A stretch of DNA of 35,660 nucleotides from an uncultured Azonexus sp. (lineage in GTDB: Bacteria > Pseudomonadota > Gammaproteobacteria > Burkholderiales > Rhodocyclaceae), in the NCBI GenBank assembly GCA_937983545.1, contig CALJZP010000017.1, positions 1 through 35,660 on the forward strand. Direction: 5' to 3'. Within the stretch, counting starts at the first letter, position 1. Every line of letters begins with the position of its first letter. The position numbers were made by a program, and so were the translations under genes. The notes under the pieces are model-generated. The model worked only from the letters and a program-made list of their open reading frames with translations, was not told the origin of the DNA and made no database searches. Positions 1-7,721 of the stretch are shown here, piece by piece.

Positions 1-276
1 CTCGACCTGCTGCGCCGCCGGGTCAATCGCGCCGGCAAACGCATCGATCTGACCGCCAAGGAGTTCGCGCTGCTTGAACTGCTGTTACGCCGCCAGGGCG
101 AAGTGCTGCCTCGGTCGCTGATTGCCTCCCAGGTTTGGGACATGAATTTCGACAGCGACACGAACGTCATTGAGGTCGCCATCAAACGCCTTCGGGTCAA
201 GATTGATGAGGGGTACGAACCCAAATTGATTCAGACCGTGCGCGGCATGGGCTATGTTTTGGAGATTACCGATTGA
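1..276 (+). CDS. Heavy-metal response regulator, C-terminal DNA-binding part (5' end outside window)
   Basis: Frame 1 is open from the window edge and gives about 91 residues ending in a winged-helix OmpR/PhoB DNA-binding domain. The signature [13 protein letters not shown] lies near the start, and the recognition helix and wing ([17 protein letters not shown], then TVRGMGYVL) follow. The receiver domain lies off the window. The stop TGA (274-276) overlaps the TTG start of the kinase gene by 4 bases, so the two are translationally coupled. The [16 protein letters not shown] stretch is typical of the CusR/CopR/CzcR/IrlR branch that senses copper, silver, zinc or cadmium. The metal cannot be told from this fragment. 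The family call is firm; the subfamily is inferred mainly from the partner kinase. Confidence 0.9.
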   Translation, partial: LDLLRRRVNRAGKRIDLTAKEFALLELLLRRQGEVLPRSLIASQVWDMNFDSDTNVIEVAIKRLRVKIDEGYEPKLIQTVRGMGYVLEITD

Positions 277-1673
277 CCCCAATCCGCGGCCCCTCACTGA
301 CACTCCGGCTGACTCTGCTGTTCGCGCTGGCCTCGGCCTTTGTGCTGTTCCTGCTCGGCCTGCTTATCGGCAATGCGGTTGAGCGCCACTTCGAAGAGCA
401 GGATTTGGATGTGCTGACCGGCAAAATGCAGTTGGCAAGGCATATCTTGGAACGAAAACCAGATAGTCAGCCGAAAGAGACACTGACCCAGCAATTGGAC
501 GATGCGCTGACGGGGCATCACGGGTTGATCGTTGCCGTCTATGACCAGAATGGCGAAATGCTGTATGCCAACGAAGCGATGGTGTTTCCGCAGGATCTAC
601 TAAGCATTGGCGCGACACCAAGGCGCGAGCAACCCGTCAAATGGAACAGCAACGACGGCCAGCCATGGCGGGGAGTTTCCTCGATGGTCAAAGGCACCGA
701 TGGTGGCGTTAGTTACACCGTGGCAATTGCCACCGAAATCACCCATCACGAGCACTTCATGACTTCCTTCCGGCAGACTTTGTGGGGGTTCATGAGCCTG
801 GCGACTCTGGCGATGGGATTGCTCGGCTGGTTTGTCGTCCGGCGCGGCCTGTTGCCTTTACTGGCCATTAAGCGGCAGGCGGCTGAGATCACCGCCAATC
901 GCCTGCATACCCGCTTGCCGGTCGAAGCCATCCCCCGCGAATTGGCGGATCTGGCCGACACATTGAATGGCATGCTTTCGCGCTTGGAAGAGTCCTTTCA
1001 GCGCCTGTCGGATTTTTCATCGGACTTGGCTCATGAGTTGCGAACGCCGGTCAGCAATCTGTTGACCCAGACACAGGTCACGCTCTCGAAAGCACGCTCC
1101 GCAGAAGACTACCGGGACACCCTGGCGTCGAACACGGAAGAATTCGAACGCTTGTCGCGAACCATTTCCGACATGCTTTTCCTGGCCAAGGCCGACAACA
1201 ACCAGATCATCCCCAATCAGGAGCCGATAGACCTTGCCGAGGAAATTGGCGATTTGCTGGAGTATTACGGCGTGCTTGCCGAAGAGAAATCGATAGCCTT
1301 GTCGCTCACAGGTAACGGCCAAATCGTCGGCGACCGATTGATGTTGCGCAGGGCGGTTAGCAATCTGCTATCCAACGCGCTGCGCCACACGCCGAACGAG
1401 GGCAAGGTTACCGTTCGAGTCGACAATAACCGTGAAGGTAGGATTTTGGTCTCCGTCGAGAACACAGGGAGCGATATCCCTACCGAACATTTGCCCCGCC
1501 TGTTTGATCGTTTCTACCGTGTCGACAGTTCGCGCCTGCGCACGACCGAAAATTCAGGCTTAGGGCTGGCGATAACCCAATCTATTGTGTTGGCTCATGG
1601 CGGGGATGTTGGCGTCAACTCGGAAGGTGGAAAAACGCGCTTCACACTTTCTTTACCCTGTGCCCATCAGTAG
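273..1673 (+). CDS. Heavy-metal sensor histidine kinase (CusS/CzcS/IrlS type)
   Basis: A 466-aa inner-membrane sensor kinase starting at TTG 273, inside the regulator's stop codon. Membrane segments at about residues 14-34 and 168-190 bracket a periplasmic sensing loop of about 130 residues. A HAMP linker follows, then the dimerisation/H-box [14 protein letters not shown] with the phosphorylated His at about 254. The N-box is [14 protein letters not shown], and the G box [11 protein letters not shown] lies near the C terminus. The layout and the [11 protein letters not shown] motif are those of metal-sensing kinases. It should phosphorylate the regulator encoded just upstream. The metal is not readable from sequence, although a czcI-like gene at about 12 kb hints at Zn/Co/Cd. 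No efflux genes follow it here. Confidence 0.92.
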   Translation: MTPIRGPSLTLRLTLLFALASAFVLFLLGLLIGNAVERHFEEQDLDVLTGKMQLARHILERKPDSQPKETLTQQLDDALTGHHGLIVAVYDQNGEMLYANEAMVFPQDLLSIGATPRREQPVKWNSNDGQPWRGVSSMVKGTDGGVSYTVAIATEITHHEHFMTSFRQTLWGFMSLATLAMGLLGWFVVRRGLLPLLAIKRQAAEITANRLHTRLPVEAIPRELADLADTLNGMLSRLEESFQRLSDFSSDLAHELRTPVSNLLTQTQVTLSKARSAEDYRDTLASNTEEFERLSRTISDMLFLAKADNNQIIPNQEPIDLAEEIGDLLEYYGVLAEEKSIALSLTGNGQIVGDRLMLRRAVSNLLSNALRHTPNEGKVTVRVDNNREGRILVSVENTGSDIPTEHLPRLFDRFYRVDSSRLRTTENSGLGLAITQSIVLAHGGDVGVNSEGGKTRFTLSLPCAHQ

Positions 1674-1943
1674 GGGGCCGCTTTTTGTAAATCGATCCCG
1701 CCAATACCAAGTTCTAACTCAACTACAGGGCTAGAAACAGACGAGGGGGCCATTTGAATCTCTTGTGGGTGTTCAAAACCCATCATCGAGGGAAGGCTAA
1801 GGGCTTCGGCGAAACATTTTTAGCCAGTTTCTTCGCTTGACCTTGCCTCTGTAGTAAGGTCAAAGGGTCGCTTACCGCCGCATTGCCGACAATTTCAGCC
1901 AGAGTGTCGAATGGCAACTCAGGCCGAGAAGCAGCCTGACACT
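1674..1943. other. Intergenic region after the kinase gene
   Basis: About 270 bases without a convincing gene. It holds the MerR-type dyad reported separately (1837-1863) and a short palindrome around 1767-1781 (GGGTGTTCAAAACCC). I see no clear terminator for the two-component operon and no intact regulator gene. Confidence 0.5.
1837..1863. promoter_or_regulatory. Perfect dyad resembling a MerR-family metal operator
   Basis: TTGACCTT and AAGGTCAA form a perfect 8-bp inverted repeat around an 11-base spacer. Embedding TTGACC as a -35 hexamer in a GACCTT...AAGGTC dyad is the hallmark of CueR/HmrR/ZntR-type promoters. A good -10 at the expected 19-20 bp distance is not evident on either strand, and no merR-type gene is in the window. 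This may therefore be a relic of a lost metal-response promoter. Confidence 0.45.
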
Positions 1944-2756
1944 TCAAGCCTCCTCAATTGGCACTACTCCGGCGAACAAAGCGGCCCAATAGGCGTCGCT
2001 AATCTGCTCATCCTGACTCTTTTGAAGGCTCAGGCCTCCCGGGCCTTCCAAAACCCCCAATTCGTCAAGATTTTCTTCAAAAAGACGAAGCAACAAATGT
2101 CTGCATTCGGGAAATGGGGTGATCCATTCAAACGCATGCAATAACCAAGTTCGCGTGAAATAAACAAGCTCGATAGAGAGCCGCTTTGGTGTCCCGTTGC
2201 GCCATTGCATCAACAGGAGACCGAGGGCGTCCATGTGCTTGATCAGCACGGTCCGCGCTACTCCTTCTGGGGTCAGGAGAATTCTGTGCGAATCTCTCGA
2301 CTCAATATGCTTCTCGTCAAGATGATCCAGCACGTAAGAGGAAACCCTGTTCGAGAGCTGCAAGGGGGTCAATAAATCCTTCTCGGCTGGATAGATCAAG
2401 TCCCAGGTAATGGACTTGTAAGCCAGGGCGGTACCTGGGAATTTCCTTTCAGCAAGCAAGACCGGAGACATTTTGCTGTCACTGGGTGGCGATGGCGTTC
2501 GTTCGCCTTTGGCGTATTTGTACCAAGCGTAAGGCTGCTCATATCCGCCGCCCTCCCTTTTGGAAAAGGGAGACACTGACAACTCTCGTTCCAGCGCGGC
2601 GAAATCCAGGCCGGAGCGTTCCTTGATGGTCCAAGCCCAGAAGGCGCTTCGCGCACGATCCAGCAAAGCGAGTGCGGGGCGGCCGCGCGCCCTCTTGGGG
2701 GAAGTGTGAGTTGGGCCGGCGTGATTGCACGCATCGATAAACCAATTTTTTTCCAC
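1944..2756 (-). CDS. Unrecognised 270-aa protein of the accessory region
   Basis: A 270-aa open frame with protein-like composition, and the best frame in this stretch. I recognise no domain. The N terminus is basic (PKRARGRPALALL). The middle is rich in aromatic and charged residues (QPYAWYKYAKGERTPSP). The C-terminal half (TRTWLLHAFEWITPFPECRHLLLRLFEEN) looks helical. No signal peptide or membrane segment is evident, so it is probably cytoplasmic. It is divergent from the 81-aa DNA-binding gene with about 100 bp between them, and the two may share a controlled promoter. A role in a mobile element is guessed from context only. The start at 2756 is the first ATG; an internal start is possible. 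Confidence 0.6.
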   Translation of the reverse strand: MEKNWFIDACNHAGPTHTSPKRARGRPALALLDRARSAFWAWTIKERSGLDFAALERELSVSPFSKREGGGYEQPYAWYKYAKGERTPSPPSDSKMSPVLLAERKFPGTALAYKSITWDLIYPAEKDLLTPLQLSNRVSSYVLDHLDEKHIESRDSHRILLTPEGVARTVLIKHMDALGLLLMQWRNGTPKRLSIELVYFTRTWLLHAFEWITPFPECRHLLLRLFEENLDELGVLEGPGGLSLQKSQDEQISDAYWAALFAGVVPIEEA

Positions 2757-2796
2757 AGTCTCGAAATTTCTAAGAATTTGTAGGAATTTGTGTCCG

Positions 2797-2823
2797 GTTA
2801 ATTTTTCTCAGGAAAAGATTAAC
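2797..2823. promoter_or_regulatory. Imperfect palindrome in the divergent promoter region (candidate operator)
   Basis: GTTAATTTTTC and GAAAAGATTAAC face each other around a 4-base centre, with one bulged base. Two copies of AATTTGT lie just to the left (2775-2781 and 2785-2791). The site sits between the divergent genes at 1944-2756 and 2857-3102, which is where an operator for the 81-aa DNA-binding protein would be expected. The binding role is inferred. Confidence 0.45.
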
Positions 2824-2856
2824 AATTACGAACAGATTTGAACCGATATTTTCCAG

Positions 2857-3102
2857 ATGCCACGCATGCGGTCTTTCCCTAGTATTCCGGTCTCACAGAG
2901 TCAAGGCGAGTTGCACTCTCCAGAGCGGATACAGGCATGGTTTCGCGAGAGCGGGATTACCGTCGCAGATTGGGCCGCCAGCCATGGCTTCAGCCCGGCA
3001 CTGGTCTATGCGGTGATGAAGGGGAAGCGGAAATGCTTGCGAGGTGAATCACACCACATTGCTGTCGCGCTTGGAATGAAGCGCGGAATTCCTCAGTCGT
3101 GA
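2857..3102 (+). CDS. Small DNA-binding protein of the BcepMu gp16 type
   Basis: An 81-aa protein. Residues about 22-75 (ERIQAWFRESGITVADWAASHGF, then ALVYAVMKGKRKCLRGESHHIAVALGMK) match my memory of the phage BcepMu gp16 family, which are short helix-turn-helix proteins found in Mu-like phages and other mobile elements. The W-A-x-x-x-G-F turn, the K-G-K-R-K basic patch and the RGxSHxIAVxLG tail are the recognisable parts. It probably acts as a local transcription regulator. It lies divergent from the 270-aa gene and is followed by a hairpin terminator at 3161-3197. No clear ribosome binding site precedes ATG 2857; ATG 2866 is an alternative. Confidence 0.72.
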   Translation: MPRMRSFPSIPVSQSQGELHSPERIQAWFRESGITVADWAASHGFSPALVYAVMKGKRKCLRGESHHIAVALGMKRGIPQS

Positions 3103-3160
3103 AATTGACCCTAATCGAAGGAAACCATGATGACTATTGATTCCGGGTAGCGGAAAAATA

Positions 3161-3197
3161 AAAAGGCGCACATGACTGCCAGGTCAGCGCGCCTTTT
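3161..3197. terminator. Hairpin terminator, stronger on the minus strand
   Basis: AAAAGGCGC (3161-3169) pairs with GCGCCTTTT (3189-3197), with an inner TGAC/GTCA stem. Read rightward it ends in TTTT and can stop the 81-aa gene. Read leftward it is followed by TTTTTATTTTT, a better U-tract. A second perfect hairpin, CTGGGA/TCCCAG, lies at 3200-3216. Together they insulate the gp16-like gene from the transposition genes. Confidence 0.65.
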
Positions 3198-3223
3198 CGC
3201 TGGGAGGGAATCCCAGACTCATT

Positions 3224-3298
3224 TGACGATTGAAGTCTACCGGGCCTGTTCAAGGCACGTCAATTCCCTCTTTGTCCAAATTTGTTCAACGAACGTCA
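3224..3298. repeat. Candidate end of the Tn7-like element: inverted-repeat arm plus two direct repeats
   Basis: TGTTCAAGGCACGTCA (3247-3262) and TGTTCAACGAACGTCA (3283-3298) match at 14 of 16 positions, 36 bp apart. Outside them TGACGATTGAAGTCT (3224-3238) is matched, inverted and with one base missing, at 10660-10673. Multiple spaced TnsB sites just upstream of tnsA are the expected layout of a Tn7 right end. I cannot fix the exact terminus and see no certain target-site duplication. Confidence 0.45.
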
Positions 3299-3343
3299 CG
3301 GGACGAGCGGAGGTATCACTCGCCCCTTAAGAGGGAATCGCGT

Positions 3344-4252
3344 ATGAGAACCACCAGACGATTCACGCCGCGCCTGATCAGGCGCTGGCGCGAAATGGGC
3401 CGTGGAGATGGCCGACTGTCGGCGTATTCGCCATGGCATCAGGTAACACGAGGGGATCCGGCCAGCCGTGGTCGATCTCATCTGCTGACCTGGGCGCAGA
3501 GCGGCCGCCTCTGCCATTTTCTGTCGGATGGCGAACTGATCGCTTTCTATTTCGCCACGATGTTGCCCGGTGTTGTGGATATCCGCGAGCAATTTCCACT
3601 GGCTCTTGAGCGTGGGCCGCACGAACTCGGACTTTACTCTGCCGAGTATATAACCGGAGTTTTCCCGGGCACAGTCGAGATATTCCGGGCTGCTGCGGCA
3701 AAGCATCCCGAGCTCAAGCATCACGGTGATGCTGAACTATGGCGCCTCACGACCGACCTGCTGGTCACCCGGCGCATTGACGGCATTTGGTCGTTACTGG
3801 CAGTGAGCGTAAAGCCGGGTGTCGATGGGCTCTCTCCCAGGGCCAGAGAGTTGCTCTTGCTCGAAAAACAATACTGGCAAGCCCGCGGTGTCTCTTGGCT
3901 ATTGCTGACACCTGGGCAATACGATGCTCGCGTCGGGAAGTGTCTGCAACGGACAGCCCCTTGGGTGATTCCCTGCGAGCAGGTTGACCAAGAAAGCAGG
4001 GGGCAGTGCGCGGCCGCTGTGGCAGACCTTGAGGGCATACCGCTGAACCGGGTGTTGATGAGCGTGGCCTCGATATTCTCGGGAGAGATGGCGGAGGCCC
4101 AGCAGTTGTTCTGGCAATCGGTCTGGCATGGCCAACTGCCGCTGGATCTGCGCAGGGGGTGGCGGGCCGAAGAGCCGATCGAATTACTGAGCAGTGAGGA
4201 GTTTGCCCTGCTCAATCCGCTGTGGTCAGGGAGGTCGGCATGCTGCAGCTAG
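3344..4252 (+). CDS. tnsA: TnsA-like transposon endonuclease
   Basis: A 302-aa protein, close to Tn7 TnsA (273 aa), starting at ATG 3344 behind GAGGGA seven bases upstream. In Tn7, TnsA nicks the 5' ends of the element, allowing cut-and-paste movement with TnsB. Features seen are the DGELIAFYF helix with a candidate catalytic Glu64, the family signature DIREQFPL at 80-86, LTTDLLV with Asp138, and LLAVSVKPG with Lys157. Together these form a restriction-enzyme-like E-D-x-K core. The residue two before the Lys is Ser where Tn7 TnsA has Gln. The frame stays open back to 3230, but that part lacks a good start. It overlaps tnsB by 13 bases. Confidence 0.88.
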   Translation: MRTTRRFTPRLIRRWREMGRGDGRLSAYSPWHQVTRGDPASRGRSHLLTWAQSGRLCHFLSDGELIAFYFATMLPGVVDIREQFPLALERGPHELGLYSAEYITGVFPGTVEIFRAAAAKHPELKHHGDAELWRLTTDLLVTRRIDGIWSLLAVSVKPGVDGLSPRARELLLLEKQYWQARGVSWLLLTPGQYDARVGKCLQRTAPWVIPCEQVDQESRGQCAAAVADLEGIPLNRVLMSVASIFSGEMAEAQQLFWQSVWHGQLPLDLRRGWRAEEPIELLSSEEFALLNPLWSGRSACCS

Positions 4253-6426
4253 CCCAGAACAGTGTGATTCGGATTGAGGCGCCTGAAATGAATGGCCTGT
4301 ATCGGGTAATTGCCGAGGACCCTGCCTACCCCGACACGTTTCTCTTCAGGCTCCAGGAAGCCCAGGAGGAAGAGGCTGGGCAGAGCGTAGCCATTCAAAA
4401 GGTGCCGCGTGCCCTCCTGGAAGCGCTTCCCGAATCCGGGAAACTTGAACGGATCGAGCTGGTTTCTGCCGGGAAGCATCTACTGCCTCCAGAGCGCCTA
4501 AGTGAGCGCGAGCGCGTCCTTTACGAGTTTCGCAGAAAGGTCATGCGTCGCTTCCTCGATGCCAGAGACCTGACCCGCTCCTATTATCTGACAGGGGGAA
4601 TCGCGCCTCTGGCAAAGCAAGCGATGGCTGACACCAAGTGTGCCCGTTCCACGGTGTATAGCCTCTTCAGACTTCTGTGCCAGTACGGGTTTGACTCCGG
4701 CTCCCTTAATCCACGTTTCGACCGGTGTGGCGCGCCAGAGGTCAAGCGTCCAGCAGGCCCCAACCGATGCAAGGCGGGCAGGAAATCAAATGCCGAGCTG
4801 CTTGGTGCGAACTCCGATGTTGTGCAACCGGGATGTGGCGAGGAATGGATTGCTCGGGTTCTCGCAGCCGATACAAAAATCCGTACGCCGAAGCCACGGT
4901 TCAATGATCGTTACCAGATCATTATTCAGTCGTTTTCTCCTGGCTATCGCCAGACGGATCAGGGCGTCGAACGGATTCCTCCGCTCAAAGGAACCTACCC
5001 CAATCGTCGTCAGGTTCGATATCTGCTGAACCAGTATCCGCTATTGAAGCGGCTCAGGCAAAGCACGACCACCGGCCATTTCAACCGCAATATACGAGGA
5101 CTGCGCGGCCGATCCTGGGAAGGTGTGGCCGGGCCGGGACACACCTTCGCCATGGATTCGACCATTGGCGATATCTATTTGCGCAGCCAGGTGAATCGTG
5201 CCTGGATCATCGGTCGTCCGATTGTGTACTTTCTGGTGGATGTCTGGAGCACCGCCATTGTCGGCTTTCACGTTTGTCTGTCCGGCCCCTCATGGGACAT
5301 GGCAAAACTCGGCATTTTTTCCGCCACTGCATCCACGGATTTGTTGGTGGGCCTCTGGGGCGTCGAAGGCGATGTGTGGTCCCTCAATCCTGCACCCGGG
5401 CTGCCGTATCTGATCCTGGGGGACCGGGGGGAATACCTGTCGGCCGGGGCCAGCGAGACGGCGATCAGTCTCGGGTTCAATTTCGACTATGCAGCGTCTT
5501 ATCGCCCAGACATGAAGGGCATGGTGGAGGTTCTGCATCGCATCGCGAAGGATCAACAGTATTTCTTTGTACCTGGTGCGATGGATGCCCGCCGGAAAGA
5601 GATGGAGCTCAGGATTCGTAAGGAGACCTCGGCGTATACCTTGCCCGAGTACGTCAATTATCTTGCCTGGCGCGTCCAGCTCTACAACCTGCATGCCGAC
5701 CGAAATCATCGCCTGGACACCACGATGATCAGTGCGGGAGTTCATCCCAGCCCTGCCGGACTCTGGCGATTTGGATTCGAGACGGGGATCGGCTATCGCA
5801 AGGAAACTGCGACTGAAAAACTGATCACACATCTACTGCCGCTGCACAGCGGAGCTATCCGGCGGGATGGGATTTTCCTGGGGCGGCTGGAATATCGAAG
5901 TGATCTGGCGCGGGCCGAAGAATGGACTACCCTGGCCCGGCACGCAGGGGCTATGGAGATTCCCCTGCATTGTTTTCCCGGCTCGCTACGACAAGTCTGG
6001 ACTCCTCATCCTCATAGTTCTGGCCTGCTGGAACTGACCTTGTCTGATCAGGCCATTGCGCCTGGAAATCTGTCGGTCGATGAATACCTCGACGCACAGA
6101 TGTATCAATCCCGGATGCGGGCGGATCTGGAGCATGAGTCGGTGACGGCCATGTTCCATGCTCTGGAGCGGATCGAGGCGCAGGCCAGACGCGCAAAGAT
6201 CCTGACACGGGCGGCGGACGAGGAATACAGCGGAGCAAAACCCACGATTACCGAGGCCCGTCAGATTGAGGCGAAAACCCACGATGAAGGAATAGCTTCG
6301 GCCATGACGGCAACACAGGCATCAAACTCAAGCCCGCTGGCCATTGCACCGGGGAACGAAATGTCGAAACGCAGTCTTCAGTATGCCGGGTTGATGGATC
6401 AGATCCTGGGAGGGCTTGCGCCATGA
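4240..6426 (+). CDS. tnsB: TnsB-like DDE transposase
   Basis: A 728-aa protein (Tn7 TnsB is 702 aa) starting at ATG 4240 with AGGGAGG six bases upstream, inside the end of tnsA. It binds the transposon ends and carries out 3' strand transfer. The N-terminal third contains helix-turn-helix-like DNA-binding stretches (about residues 85-160, then RRQVRYLLNQYPLLKRLR near 255-275). The retroviral-integrase core shows Asp306 in HTFAMDSTIGD, Asp395 in YLILGDRGEYLS and Glu430 in KGMVEVLHR, giving the expected D,D-35-E spacing. A C-terminal Mu-transposase-like barrel and a tail follow. The tail probably contacts TnsC, as in Tn7 (inferred). All catalytic residues are present, so activity is plausible. 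Confidence 0.92.
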   Translation: MLQLAQNSVIRIEAPEMNGLYRVIAEDPAYPDTFLFRLQEAQEEEAGQSVAIQKVPRALLEALPESGKLERIELVSAGKHLLPPERLSERERVLYEFRRKVMRRFLDARDLTRSYYLTGGIAPLAKQAMADTKCARSTVYSLFRLLCQYGFDSGSLNPRFDRCGAPEVKRPAGPNRCKAGRKSNAELLGANSDVVQPGCGEEWIARVLAADTKIRTPKPRFNDRYQIIIQSFSPGYRQTDQGVERIPPLKGTYPNRRQVRYLLNQYPLLKRLRQSTTTGHFNRNIRGLRGRSWEGVAGPGHTFAMDSTIGDIYLRSQVNRAWIIGRPIVYFLVDVWSTAIVGFHVCLSGPSWDMAKLGIFSATASTDLLVGLWGVEGDVWSLNPAPGLPYLILGDRGEYLSAGASETAISLGFNFDYAASYRPDMKGMVEVLHRIAKDQQYFFVPGAMDARRKEMELRIRKETSAYTLPEYVNYLAWRVQLYNLHADRNHRLDTTMISAGVHPSPAGLWRFGFETGIGYRKETATEKLITHLLPLHSGAIRRDGIFLGRLEYRSDLARAEEWTTLARHAGAMEIPLHCFPGSLRQVWTPHPHSSGLLELTLSDQAIAPGNLSVDEYLDAQMYQSRMRADLEHESVTAMFHALERIEAQARRAKILTRAADEEYSGAKPTITEARQIEAKTHDEGIASAMTATQASNSSPLAIAPGNEMSKRSLQYAGLMDQILGGLAP

Positions 6427-7721
6427 GTATTGATGCCCTGACATCGTCGGATACCTCCCCCGAGTTTGCCAGCGAAGTGCCCGCCTATGCCGGCAATCCT
6501 CTGATCGAGGCTTGTGGTCCAATTTTGGGTCCTGATGCCGTTGGCAGAAAAATCCTGCGGCTTCCTCCGTTGCCGGGGAATCTGACATCGGTCCCTAATC
6601 ACATCCGGCACCATCAATTGATGGCAGTTGGCGATGTCCATGTGCCGACCCAATGCGGCATCGAGTTGGCCATGACCATGGATCGCATGTTGAGACAAAG
6701 CTATCTCAAACGGAAACCTCAGGATCCGGCTACCTGGTCCTATATCTACGGCTTGAAGAGTCCGGCCGAAGTATCCGACGTTTCCTTGCTTTGTGCCTCG
6801 GTAGTCGGGGCGTCAGGAACTGGCAAATCCGTGGCGTGTGAACGGGTACTGTCGATGTACCCCCAGGTCGTGAAGCATCCGCGCTTTCCGCATGTGGCCG
6901 CCGGGTTCCAGCAGTTGCTCTGGTTGAAGGTCGATGTTCCGGCCTCGGGAAGACTGGTCGATCTGGCCCAGGTGCTGATGATGGAAACTAATGATGCCCT
7001 CAATGAAGAAAACTTCGCGGAGATCCTGCGCAAAAGTGTGAAGCGTGGCCCCGATCTCTGGAATCTCTGGTTTCAGCGAGCCAAGTCCTGTTTTCTCGGG
7101 ATTCTGGTGCTTGATGAAATCCAGAACCTATTCCGGCTCGACGCCAGGGAGAAGCGGCGTCAGGCCAAGTCCCGCACTGAGCAACTTGAACTCAAAGTGG
7201 TTGAGGATGAAGCCCTAAAAAACATTCTGACACTGAGCAACACAGGGCGCATGGCGGTTCTGGCTCTCGGCACGCAGGATGGCATGACCGCGTTTTCCAA
7301 ACGATTCAGCACCGGACAGCGATTGTCACATTGCGGATTCCATCACTTTGCGCGGGCAGGTTCGGCCGATGACCAGTTCTACAAGGACTATTACTTCCCG
7401 GCACTTTGCCGATATCTGTGGGCTGATCGAAAGCTGGAAAGTTCGGATGCAATTCGTGTCCTGTTGCATGAACTGTCCGGAGGGGTGCCTCGTATCAGAA
7501 CTGCGCTCTGGATACATGCCCATCGCTGCATGTGGGAGCGGATGGGGAGTGCTTTGGAAATTCAGGATTTCGAGCGGGCCATGCGAACCTATCTGGCGCC
7601 CCTGATTCCTGCTATTGATGCCCTCAATAGCCAGGATCCGGTGAAATTGGCTCGCTATGAAGATCTATTGCCCAGAGACTTCAGCTACTTTGCGGAGATG
7701 GCTAATGGACGGATGGCTTAG
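6423..7721 (+). CDS. tnsC: TnsC-like AAA+ transposition regulator
   Basis: A 432-aa ATPase starting at ATG 6423, overlapping the tnsB stop in an ATGA. In Tn7-like systems TnsC forms ATP-dependent filaments on target DNA and links the target selector (TnsD/TniQ) to TnsAB. Walker A is GASGTGKS at 129-136 and Walker B GILVLDEIQNL at 226-236. A sensor-1-like LALGTQDG and a positively charged C-terminal region follow, with HELSGGVPRIRTALWI resembling the AAA+ lid. The length is shorter than Tn7 TnsC (555 aa) and nearer to the TnsC of CRISPR-associated or TniB-like elements. Its last 20 bases overlap the convergent tniQ gene. Confidence 0.9.
   Translation: MSIDALTSSDTSPEFASEVPAYAGNPLIEACGPILGPDAVGRKILRLPPLPGNLTSVPNHIRHHQLMAVGDVHVPTQCGIELAMTMDRMLRQSYLKRKPQDPATWSYIYGLKSPAEVSDVSLLCASVVGASGTGKSVACERVLSMYPQVVKHPRFPHVAAGFQQLLWLKVDVPASGRLVDLAQVLMMETNDALNEENFAEILRKSVKRGPDLWNLWFQRAKSCFLGILVLDEIQNLFRLDAREKRRQAKSRTEQLELKVVEDEALKNILTLSNTGRMAVLALGTQDGMTAFSKRFSTGQRLSHCGFHHFARAGSADDQFYKDYYFPALCRYLWADRKLESSDAIRVLLHELSGGVPRIRTALWIHAHRCMWERMGSALEIQDFERAMRTYLAPLIPAIDALNSQDPVKLARYEDLLPRDFSYFAEMANGRMA

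Noticed and set aside
1770..1785. Possible further copy of the transposon-end repeat (TGTTCAAAACCCATCA)
   Set aside because: Only 12 of 16 positions match, it lies far outside the bracketed element, and it is part of its own small palindrome.
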